Shown here piece after piece: positions 1-5,056 of a stretch of 8,341 nt of DNA (the stretch's first letter is position 1; the number at the start of each line of letters is the position of its first letter). Source of the DNA: an uncultured Actinomycetes bacterium (lineage in GTDB: Bacteria > Actinomycetota > Actinomycetes > Nanopelagicales > Nanopelagicaceae); contig CAILBF010000103.1 of assembly GCA_903832395.1 (NCBI GenBank), positions 1 to 8,341 of the forward strand, in the 5' to 3' direction. A model generated the notes under the pieces. That model had not been told where the DNA came from, did no database searches, and saw nothing but the letters and a program-made list of their open reading frames with translations. Both the position numbers and the translations under genes were made by a program.

Positions 1-62
1 CCAGAAAGCATGAGCGTTGGAACAACGATCATGGCAATTAGAAGCTTCTTGGCCCTGCGCAT
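1..62 (-). CDS. Probable exported lipoprotein, N-terminal fragment (partial)
   Basis: The minus strand reads MRRAKKLLIAMIVVPTLMLS followed by a Gly-type partial codon, then runs off the window edge after 20 full codons. Two Arg and two Lys are followed by a hydrophobic core and then L-S-G, which is the start of a lipobox-like signal peptide; the expected Cys would lie just outside the window. The ATG at 62 is supported by a TATACT box exactly six bases upstream, which fits a leaderless transcript. The gene runs in the same direction as holB but is separated from it by a plus-strand toxin-antitoxin-like pair. In some actinobacteria the gene after holB encodes an exported alpha/beta hydrolase; that this is the same gene is only a guess. 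Only the export signal can be supported. Confidence 0.55.
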   Translation of the reverse strand, partial: MRRAKKLLIAMIVVPTLMLS

Positions 63-68
63 GGCTTG

Positions 69-74
69 AGTATA
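69..74 (-). promoter_or_regulatory. -10 box of the lipoprotein gene (leaderless type)
   Basis: TATACT on the minus strand lies six bases upstream of the ATG at 62, so transcription should begin at or next to the A of the start codon. No convincing -35 hexamer is visible at 16-18 bp. Two other starts in this window have the same spacing. Confidence 0.55.
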
Positions 75-122
75 GAGATGCAGCGTTGGGGATAACTCGA
101 GAGCGCTGTCGGCGGGGCATGC

Positions 123-154
123 GATTCTCACAGCATGAATCTAAAACGAGAATC
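123..154. repeat. 7-bp inverted repeat in the divergent promoter region
   Basis: GATTCTC (123-129) and GAGAATC (148-154) are perfect inverted arms 18 bases apart. They lie between the lipoprotein promoter and the promoter of the BrnT-like gene, so they could be a regulator site. An arm of this length can also arise by chance. The rest of 63-206 holds only the promoter elements listed separately. Confidence 0.3.
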
Positions 155-172
155 TTTGGACACCATGGGGCC

Positions 173-191
173 AAGAATTGACAAAGAATTG
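173..191 (+). promoter_or_regulatory. Operator-like direct repeat overlapping the -35 box of the first TA module
   Basis: AAGAATTG occurs at 173-180 and again at 184-191, a phase of 11 bp, so both copies face the same side of the helix. The repeats span the TTGACA -35 box at 178-183. Ribbon-helix-helix antitoxins commonly bind tandem short repeats at this kind of spacing and repress their own operon, and the second gene of this module encodes such a protein. The sequence shows the repeat; its use as an operator is inferred. Confidence 0.45.
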
Positions 192-206
192 TGTGGCGCA
201 TAATAT
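178..206 (+). promoter_or_regulatory. Near-consensus sigma70-type promoter abutting the BrnT-like start codon
   Basis: TTGACA (178-183), a 17-bp spacer, and TAATAT (201-206) form the best -35/-10 pair in the window. The -10 box ends directly before the ATG at 207, so normal initiation six to seven bases downstream would fall in codons 2-3 and leave that ATG out of the transcript. An alternative -10, CATAAT at 199-204, has a short 15-bp spacer and does not solve the problem. The gene may be read from further upstream, or use an unusual start. Confidence 0.55.
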
Positions 207-461
207 ATGACTAGAAAAATACGTTTTACAAAAAATGCACGAAAGCACAAGATTGGTCAGACTCACGCTTTGTTTGTTATTGAAAATAATGAGCCGATGC
301 GAATGCCTGGGCTTCTCGACTATGAGTCGAAATTGTTCTGGATTGGGGTTGACGATCGAGGCTTAGAGCTTGAAATCACGGGTATTGAGTCTGCAGATGA
401 GATTTTTGTTATCCATGTAATGCCAACAGCTTTTATAAAGAGAGGGCGAGATGAGTACTAA
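207..461 (+). CDS. BrnT-like putative toxin of a toxin-antitoxin module (84 aa)
   Basis: A small protein with a basic N-terminus (IRFTKNARKHKIG), a middle segment FWIGVDDRGLELEI and the end VIHVMPTAFIKR. The order, a Lys/His-rich helix and then a short beta-rich sheet with a basic C-terminus, resembles RelE-fold toxins of the BrnT type, and I recall uncharacterised actinobacterial proteins with a similar WIGVDDRG/VIHVMP pattern. No catalytic residue can be assigned from sequence alone. The gene overlaps the next one by 11 bases (451-461), and that gene encodes an RHH protein. This toxin-then-antitoxin order is the one used by BrnTA. An in-frame TAA at 201-203 makes ATG 207 the first possible start; there is no good ribosome site before it. 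Toxin function is inferred from context; the reading frame itself is well supported. Confidence 0.7.
   Translation: MTRKIRFTKNARKHKIGQTHALFVIENNEPMRMPGLLDYESKLFWIGVDDRGLELEITGIESADEIFVIHVMPTAFIKRGRDEY
440..446 (+). promoter_or_regulatory. Ribosome binding site of the RHH antitoxin gene
   Basis: GAGAGGG lies four bases before the ATG at 451, inside the last codons of the upstream gene. The BrnT-like gene itself has no such site, so the antitoxin may be translated more efficiently than the toxin, as expected for a TA pair. Confidence 0.5.
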
Positions 462-768
462 AACTAAGGCCACAAAGTCAAAGAGCAAGTATATGCTTGG
501 ACCTGATATTGACTTGGATAAAGAAGTTGTCCTTGATAAGCGTGGCCGCCGCATTACAGAAGCTCGTGCAGCACAAATCTCGCGCCAGATTCTTCGTGAA
601 GTCGCCGCAGGACGGCCTTCTCTTACAGGTACTGGAAAGGTTTCACCTGAAGTTAAAGCCCGCGTCCCACAAGCGATGAAAGACAAACTAGAGCGTGAAG
701 CTAAGAAATACGGTGTTTCACCATCTGTATTAATTCGACAGGCTTTAGAGGAATATCTTTACGACTAA
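451..768 (+). CDS. Ribbon-helix-helix (CopG-type) putative antitoxin (105 aa)
   Basis: Residues about 64-103 read as a ribbon-helix-helix DNA-binding domain: strand PEVKARVP, helix QAMKDKLEREAKKYG, then SPSVLIRQALEEYL. Before it lie a Lys/Ser-rich start (1-14) and a second conserved-looking segment, VVLDKRGRRITEARAAQIS (26-44), ending in GRPSLTG (54-60). RHH antitoxins usually carry the DNA-binding domain at the N-terminus; here it is C-terminal, as in BrnA-type proteins, and the N-terminal part would then contact the toxin. The start at 451 has a ribosome site and overlaps the upstream gene by 11 bases, suggesting coupled translation. It probably represses the promoter at 178-206 through the direct repeats there. 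The gene ends 12 bp from the convergent holB, with no terminator seen. The RHH call is firm; the antitoxin role comes from context. Confidence 0.8.
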   Translation: MSTKTKATKSKSKYMLGPDIDLDKEVVLDKRGRRITEARAAQISRQILREVAAGRPSLTGTGKVSPEVKARVPQAMKDKLEREAKKYGVSPSVLIRQALEEYLYD

Positions 769-780
769 TTAAGACTCTAA

Positions 781-1944
781 TTATCTGGCTAAGACGCACA
801 TGAGGGCTTCAATGGTTAGCAAGGGGGCGGCGTTATGGCCCAGGTTGGTGCGTGCATCCATGATGGCATTGATTTTATTAATAGTGGTGTGAGCTTTGGT
901 GTTTGCGGCATAGGTCGTGATTTGATGTTCTAACTCTTTATTAATTAGCCCATCGTTGGCACCGGCTTGCACCATCATGACATCACGATAAAAAGTTGCT
1001 ATATCTAAAAGCGCGGCATCAAGACCATCGCGCACCATGCGAGTGCTGCGAGTCTTTTGCTCTTTCTCTAACTCTTTAATCGCTTTGCTTCCGCCCGTTG
1101 CCATGCCGCGCCCGGTTGCACCTTTGCCGTAAGCAAGAGATAAATCATCGATCTCGGTTTGATTTCGCTCTTCTGCCGATTCATTAGCTTGATTAGTTGC
1201 AAGATCAACTAGGGTTTGAGCTGCGGCAAAGGCAGATGAGATTCCTTTTAATGTGAGCGGCAACTTCATAATCGTGGTTCGAGTGTTGCGCACTGATTCA
1301 TTGTTAGCTAAATATCGGGCGCGGCCAATATGGCCTTGGCTTACGCGGGCCGCAAAGTCAGCCATTTGCGGGCTTATTCCGTCACGGTTTTGTAACACCT
1401 GTGCGACGGCTGCCGTTGATGGAGTGACTAACTGCAGATGGCGACAGCGGCTTCGAATAGTTGGCAACACATCGTGCAACGTTGGGGCACATAAGAGCCA
1501 CACGGTGCGGTTACCGGGCTCTTCAATAGCTTTGAGTAAAGCATTGGCTGCCGACTCAGTTAAACGATCAGCATCTTCCATAACGACAACGCGCCAGCCG
1601 CCCATCGATGGCGCCCATGCAACGCGAGCCAAGAGCTCGCGGACTTCATCAATCTTGATTGATAGGCCCTCGGTGCGGATGACTTCTACATCGGGGTGAG
1701 CGCCGTTTAGGGCACTTCGGCAGGCGTTACAGCTTCCACAGCCGTCATTAGGGCATACGAGGGCTTGGGCAAAGGCGATAGCGGCGCTTGAGCGCCCAGA
1801 ACCAGGTGGGCCAGTGAAAACCCAGGCGTGTGTCATCTCTTGGCTCTCTTCGCCCGAACGCGTAGCCGCTACGGCTCGCTTTAAAACTTCAACGATGTGC
1901 TCTTGTCCAACTAGGTCGTCATAAACGCTTGCGGCCGGGCTCAT
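781..1944 (-). CDS. holB: DNA polymerase III delta' subunit (clamp loader), 387 aa
   Basis: This is the delta' subunit of the clamp-loader complex, which with delta and DnaX loads the beta clamp onto primed DNA. It begins YDDLVGQEHIVEVLKRA (8-24), as in DnaX/HolB AAA+ domains. The P-loop GPPGSGRSS (45-53) has Arg51 in place of the catalytic Lys, consistent with delta' not hydrolysing ATP. Four Cys (64, 69, 72, 75) form the zinc module, VVVMEDADRL (119-128) is the Walker B region, and RSRC (164-167) is the SRC motif of clamp-loader subunits. The segment around SKAIKELEKEQKTR is typical of actinobacterial HolB. The ATG at 1944 overlaps the tmk stop as ATGA, so translation is coupled and the two genes form an operon. 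No promoter of its own is seen. The end is convergent with the RHH gene, 12 bp away. Confidence 0.95.
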   Translation of the reverse strand: MSPAASVYDDLVGQEHIVEVLKRAVAATRSGEESQEMTHAWVFTGPPGSGRSSAAIAFAQALVCPNDGCGSCNACRSALNGAHPDVEVIRTEGLSIKIDEVRELLARVAWAPSMGGWRVVVMEDADRLTESAANALLKAIEEPGNRTVWLLCAPTLHDVLPTIRSRCRHLQLVTPSTAAVAQVLQNRDGISPQMADFAARVSQGHIGRARYLANNESVRNTRTTIMKLPLTLKGISSAFAAAQTLVDLATNQANESAEERNQTEIDDLSLAYGKGATGRGMATGGSKAIKELEKEQKTRSTRMVRDGLDAALLDIATFYRDVMMVQAGANDGLINKELEHQITTYAANTKAHTTINKINAIMDARTNLGHNAAPLLTIEALMCVLAR

Positions 1945-4145
1945 TTTTTAGCGACGGTTTTCTTCTTTGGTTTTGCTTTGCTCACAGCCTTAGTTGCACT
2001 GGCGCTCGTTATTTTCGCAGTTGTACGAACCGCTTTGGTTGCACTGGCGCTCGTTTTTTGCGCCGTTGTTCGAACTACTTTATTTACTGCGCGAATCGGG
2101 CGAAGCAACAAGGCGCCTTTATCTTCGCGGGCATTGCGCTTTAGCGCAGAAATCTCACTGACGCGGGCGATGATTGCGGTGTGGGTGTCCTCGATTGATT
2201 GCTTACCGTCGACGATGAAATATCGCTCAGGATCAAGAAGTGAAATCTGCAAAAACTCTTGGCGTACTCGCTCATGAAAATCAAGGGGTTGCGATTCCAG
2301 GCGATCTTTACTCTGCAAACGGGCTAAACCAATTTCCGCTGGGAGATCGATAATTATTGTCAGTGTTGGAAATAAAGATTCGGTTGCCCACCGTGAAATT
2401 CGTGCAACTTCGCCGGGCTCTAGAACACGACCTGCGCCTTGGTATGCAATGGATGAATCAAAATAACGATCGCTGATAACGACATCTCCGGCGGCAAGAG
2501 CGGGGCGAATAACGGAAAAGACATGATGCGCGCGATCTGCGGCATACAACAAAGCTTCAGAGCGCGGGCTGATATCACCGGTTGAATGCGACAGAAGAAT
2601 CTTTCGAATCTCAATTCCTAAATCTGTCCCACCTGGTTCGCGCGATAAGACAACAGTCTCGCCCTCTTGCTCCAGCCAAGCTTTTAATAATTTAGATTGC
2701 GTTGATTTTCCAATTCCCTCGCCGCCTTCAAAGGCGATAAAGATTCCTTTAGTTGGCGCACCCGTGATGCTGCCGAGTTCACCTTTGAGGGCGTTAGCAA
2801 TATCTGACCACAGTGAAACATTCGGGCGGTCTTTCATTTGGCGGTAAGAAATCATTCCAATCATCGCTGCGACTAGACCAGCAAGAAGAATTGTTACTGC
2901 CGCCCCGTTATAACTAACCTGGGTATTTTGAAACTTAAAAGTGTGTCGGCCAACGGCAGCGGCAATCAATGGTGCGATAGCCAGAACGCCAACTAAAACC
3001 ACGCGGATCAAGCTTTGAACGAAAGCGAAAGTACGACCGCGTACATCGTCGGCAACTTCCATGCCCAGCATTGTGAAACCAGTTACCCAGCACACTCCGC
3101 TAAATGCGCCAAGGGCGATGACGGTAAAGACGGCTAAAACAAGGTTAGGAATTGCGGCAAGGCCGACCAGAAAGAAACCGGCGATAGTTAAGGATGCGCC
3201 AAATAAGCGTCGCTTTGAGAACTGTCCAAAAACTTTAGGTCCCAGCGCGATACCGCCAGCTAGGCCAGTAAATACGGCGCCAAATAAAATACCGTAGGCG
3301 GCTTCACCGCCGCCTAAGTCGCCAACGAAAGTTCGAGCTAAACCAATAACTGCGCCGGCGGCGATGAAGGCACCGACCATTCCGACGACGAGTCCACGAA
3401 TAATCTTTGATCCGCTTACCGATTTCCAACCTTCAAGCAGAGATTTTAGAATTCCAATTTCAGCGGTGCGTTTAGATGCGGCGCCTTTTGGAATTTCGTG
3501 CAGATTAAAAATTGTGAAAGCGGCAAAAGCAAAGCTTGCCGCATTTACATACAGTGCTAAATCGACTGCAGTTCCGCTAAAGCCCGGGATTATTGCAATG
3601 AAGGCGCTGGTGAAAAGTGAAAGTAAAGTGAACAGTACGGCGGCAATTGGCGCAGTTCCATATGCGGCTAAGAGCGAGACTTGATTTGCCGACTCGAGTT
3701 TCTCGCGAGGGACTAGATTTGGTACCGATGCCTCTTTAGCTGGTGACCAAAAGAGAGTTACGCACTCGACTAAAATTGTTGCGGTGTATAACCAGAAATA
3801 ATTATGCGCCAGCGGAATTGAAATATAAAGCGCAGTTCGCAAAATATCGCAGGTAACCATTAATTTGCGTCGATCGAAACGATCGGCAATTACACCTGCA
3901 ATTGGGCCTAAGAAAACCGCTGGCAGTAGACGTGCGATAAAAACACCTGCAATTGCAAAGTTAGCCGTTGAATAGTTACCGCCCGAGAGTTGTTGGGCAA
4001 GGGCCGTTGTTGCCAGCAAACCCAACCAATCACCAAGAGAGGAGAAGACCATCGAGTTCCAGAGCTTTCGAAAGGGACGAATCGCTAGTACGCCGCGAGT
4101 CTCATCCTGCGCTGGAGCAGCAGGGGTTGGCAGCGTTCTAGACAT
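1941..4145 (-). CDS. tmk: MFS transporter-like/thymidylate kinase fusion protein, 734 aa
   Basis: The N-terminal part (about 30-435) has roughly 12 hydrophobic segments and a motif-A-like loop GPIAGVIADRFDRRKL (80-95) between TM2 and TM3, placing it in the major facilitator superfamily (MFS_3-like). The C-terminal part (about 467-665) is dTMP kinase, which makes dTDP for DNA synthesis: P-loop FEGGEGIGKST (472-482), REPGG (502-506), DRYFDSS (559-565), and a lid ending DRLESQPLDFHERVR. The P-loop matches the bacterial type II form. Residues 691-734 are a Lys/Ala/Thr-rich tail with two near-identical 15-residue units. The kinase motifs look intact; whether the transporter part moves a substrate is unknown. 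As I recall, a membrane-Tmk fusion also occurs in Streptomyces. The ATG at 4145 follows TAGACT by six bases. It is the first gene of an operon with holB, and no stand-alone tmk is seen here. Confidence 0.93.
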   Translation of the reverse strand: MSRTLPTPAAPAQDETRGVLAIRPFRKLWNSMVFSSLGDWLGLLATTALAQQLSGGNYSTANFAIAGVFIARLLPAVFLGPIAGVIADRFDRRKLMVTCDILRTALYISIPLAHNYFWLYTATILVECVTLFWSPAKEASVPNLVPREKLESANQVSLLAAYGTAPIAAVLFTLLSLFTSAFIAIIPGFSGTAVDLALYVNAASFAFAAFTIFNLHEIPKGAASKRTAEIGILKSLLEGWKSVSGSKIIRGLVVGMVGAFIAAGAVIGLARTFVGDLGGGEAAYGILFGAVFTGLAGGIALGPKVFGQFSKRRLFGASLTIAGFFLVGLAAIPNLVLAVFTVIALGAFSGVCWVTGFTMLGMEVADDVRGRTFAFVQSLIRVVLVGVLAIAPLIAAAVGRHTFKFQNTQVSYNGAAVTILLAGLVAAMIGMISYRQMKDRPNVSLWSDIANALKGELGSITGAPTKGIFIAFEGGEGIGKSTQSKLLKAWLEQEGETVVLSREPGGTDLGIEIRKILLSHSTGDISPRSEALLYAADRAHHVFSVIRPALAAGDVVISDRYFDSSIAYQGAGRVLEPGEVARISRWATESLFPTLTIIIDLPAEIGLARLQSKDRLESQPLDFHERVRQEFLQISLLDPERYFIVDGKQSIEDTHTAIIARVSEISALKRNAREDKGALLLRPIRAVNKVVRTTAQKTSASATKAVRTTAKITSASATKAVSKAKPKKKTVAKK
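1986..2075 (-). repeat. Two 45-bp tandem repeats coding the basic tail of the MFS-Tmk fusion
   Basis: Units at 2031-2075 and 1986-2030 encode VRTTAQKTSASATKA and VRTTAKITSASATKA. The plus-strand core GTTGCACTGGCGCTCGTT is identical at 1993-2010 and 2038-2055, exactly 45 bp apart, so the repeat keeps the reading frame and may change copy number between strains. Confidence 0.85.
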
Positions 4146-4151
4146 GGCGTG

Positions 4152-4157
4152 AGTCTA
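4152..4157 (-). promoter_or_regulatory. -10 box of the MFS-tmk/holB operon (leaderless type)
   Basis: TAGACT on the minus strand is followed by six bases (CACGCC) and the ATG at 4145. Transcription would start at the ATG, giving a leaderless mRNA. Upstream hexamers near 17 bp, such as TGGAAG, match a -35 box poorly. This box faces the vapB promoter across a short divergent gap. Confidence 0.55.
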
Positions 4158-4218
4158 TCGGGGGCTACCGATGCCTTCCATATCCCTTAAAATCGCCTTA
4201 TTTATGAGGAATATCGTG

Positions 4219-4246
4219 TGTAGCACATTCATGTATTTGTGCTACA
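4219..4246. promoter_or_regulatory. Palindromic operator of the vapBC operon
   Basis: TGTAGCACA (4219-4227) and TGTGCTACA (4238-4246) are perfect 9-bp inverted arms with a 10-bp spacer. The right arm overlaps the vapB -10 box, so binding here would block initiation. VapB or the VapBC complex usually represses its own operon through such a palindrome. The repeat is seen directly; the binding partner is inferred. Confidence 0.7.
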
Positions 4247-4248
4247 TT
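4243..4248 (+). promoter_or_regulatory. -10 box of vapB (leaderless type)
   Basis: TACATT ends six bases before the ATG at 4255, the same spacing as at the lipoprotein and MFS-tmk starts. No clear -35 box is visible. It supports 4255 as the start rather than the in-frame ATG at 4171, which lies upstream of this box and would also place coding sequence through the operator. Confidence 0.55.
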
Positions 4249-4254
4249 ACGGGC

Positions 4255-4599
4255 ATGACTACACCGGCGAAAAAGACAAAAAAAGTTTTAGGGTCCGAGA
4301 AGAGTGCAGATTCAACAATCACTACACAAAGCGTTGGCGTGCGCGAACTTCGTCAAGCCGCCTCGAAAATATTAGATCAAGTTAAAGATGGTGTTGTATT
4401 TGAAATCACCGAACATGGCGTTCCGGTAGCTCGATTGGTTCCAATCACTAAATCTCTATATGAGGAATATATTGCCGCGGGATTGATCATTCCTGCAGAA
4501 AATCCTATTACTCGTTTCGAGATGCCTACATTTAAATTGAAAGGCAAGAAGACTTCGACGGAAATTCTAATGGAGATGCGCGCAGAGGCACGATATTGA
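4255..4599 (+). CDS. vapB: Phd/YefM-type antitoxin of a VapBC module (114 aa)
   Basis: Residues about 26-63 form a Phd/YefM-fold DNA-binding domain: VGVRELRQAASKILDQVKDG (27-46), then FEITEHGVPVARLVPI (49-64), the pattern that precedes many VapC toxins in actinobacteria. The C-terminal part (about 68-114), with KGKKTSTEILMEMRAEARY at the end, would wrap the toxin and block its active site. The first 24 residues, rich in Lys, Ser and Thr, are longer than in most VapB proteins. The ATG at 4255 was chosen because a TAnnnT box lies six bases before it; the longer reading frame from 4171 would run through promoter and operator. The stop codon overlaps the toxin start (TTGA). It probably represses its own promoter through the palindrome at 4219-4246. 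Confidence 0.88.
   Translation: MTTPAKKTKKVLGSEKSADSTITTQSVGVRELRQAASKILDQVKDGVVFEITEHGVPVARLVPITKSLYEEYIAAGLIIPAENPITRFEMPTFKLKGKKTSTEILMEMRAEARY
4584..4588 (+). promoter_or_regulatory. Ribosome binding site of vapC
   Basis: AGAGG lies seven bases before the TTG start at 4596, inside the last codons of vapB. It supports the TTG start despite the rare codon. Confidence 0.5.
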
Positions 4600-4988
4600 G
4601 CTGGTATCTTGATAGTTCTGCAATTTTAAAGCTAATCCTTAATGAAACAGAATCCAAGGCACTTATTAATTTCCTGTCTGAGGAGACGATCACTTCAACT
4701 ATCTCTAGAGTTGAAGTGATCCGTACACTCAATCGCATGTATCCGCTTTCCGTCACAAAAGGTAAAGAAATTCTCTCTAATTTTTTATTGACACCCATGA
4801 ACCCAGCAATCCTAAGTTCTGCGGAGAACTTTCCTGAATCAATTGCTGTGAGAGCACTTGATGCTATCCAGATCGCCACAGTGATCTTTTTAGATAAAAC
4901 TGTTGAGGGCGTTGTAACTTACGACAAACAAATGATTAAGAATGCCAAAGAACTCGGGATTAAAGTGGCATCTCCCGGCCTGAAGTAG
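4596..4988 (+). CDS. vapC: VapC-family PIN-domain ribonuclease toxin (130 aa)
   Basis: PIN-domain toxins cut RNA, often tRNA or rRNA, with a Mg2+ centre held by conserved acidic residues. All are present: Asp6 in YLDSSA, Glu40 in ISRVEV, Asp89 in RALDAIQIA, and Asp110 in VVTYDKQM. The length is normal for the family, so the gene looks active. The start is TTG, overlapping the vapB stop as TTGA, with AGAGG seven bases upstream; a weak start coupled to the antitoxin is a common way to keep toxin levels low. Codons 31-42 contain a perfect 13-bp inverted repeat, listed separately, which could fold in the mRNA over the Glu40 codon. The gene is convergent with the acyltransferase gene. The RNA target cannot be read from sequence. 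Confidence 0.92.
   Translation: MSWYLDSSAILKLILNETESKALINFLSEETITSTISRVEVIRTLNRMYPLSVTKGKEILSNFLLTPMNPAILSSAENFPESIAVRALDAIQIATVIFLDKTVEGVVTYDKQMIKNAKELGIKVASPGLK
4688..4721 (+). repeat. Perfect 13-bp inverted repeat inside vapC
   Basis: GATCACTTCAACT (4688-4700) and AGTTGAAGTGATC (4709-4721) are perfect inverted arms with an 8-base loop. The right arm contains the codon for catalytic Glu40. In mRNA this would be a stable stem-loop about 90 bases into vapC, well placed to slow translation or be an RNase site; in DNA it could bind a regulator. No U-run follows, so it is not a standard terminator. Confidence 0.8.
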
Positions 4989-4995
4989 TTACTTA

Positions 4996-5009
4996 AGTTT
5001 CTTCAAACT
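4996..5009. terminator. Weak stem-loop between vapC and the acyltransferase gene
   Basis: AGTTT (4996-5000) and AAACT (5005-5009) flank a CTTC loop just after the vapC stop, in the 68-bp convergent gap. The stem is short and AT-rich with no U-run beside it. ACTTAA (4991-4996) and TTAAGT (5028-5033) form another weak inverted pair. The position fits a two-way terminator, but the structure is poor. Confidence 0.2.
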
Positions 5010-5056
5010 GGTTCAACTCCAAAATTATTAAGTCGAGATTTTTTAAGTTGGCAGGG

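Noticed and set aside
363..686. 107-aa minus-strand frame opposite the first TA module
   Set aside because: The plus-strand genes have an RHH domain, a ribosome site and an overlap typical of TA pairs; the antisense frame has none of these.
769..780. Terminator between the RHH gene and holB
   Set aside because: The gap is only 12 bp, with TAATTA-like AT-rich repeats but no stem of useful strength.
1253..1699. 148-aa open frame on the plus strand
   Set aside because: It lies wholly antisense to holB, whose motifs are clear, and its protein is Arg/Ser-rich with no recognisable domain.
1797..1812. Lys-to-Arg change in the holB P-loop as a sign of decay
   Set aside because: A degenerate P-loop is normal for delta', which does not hydrolyse ATP; the zinc Cys and SRC motif are intact.
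3297..3311. GGCGG-CTTCA-CCGCC hairpin in the MFS region
   Set aside because: It encodes a run of Gly codons in a loop and has no U-run; codon use explains it.
3364..3684. 106-aa plus-strand frame
   Set aside because: Antisense to the MFS domain of the fusion, with no domain or ribosome site supporting it.
4171..4254. 28-residue N-terminal extension of VapB
   Set aside because: It would run through the palindromic operator and lies upstream of the -10 box, which itself predicts a start at 4255.
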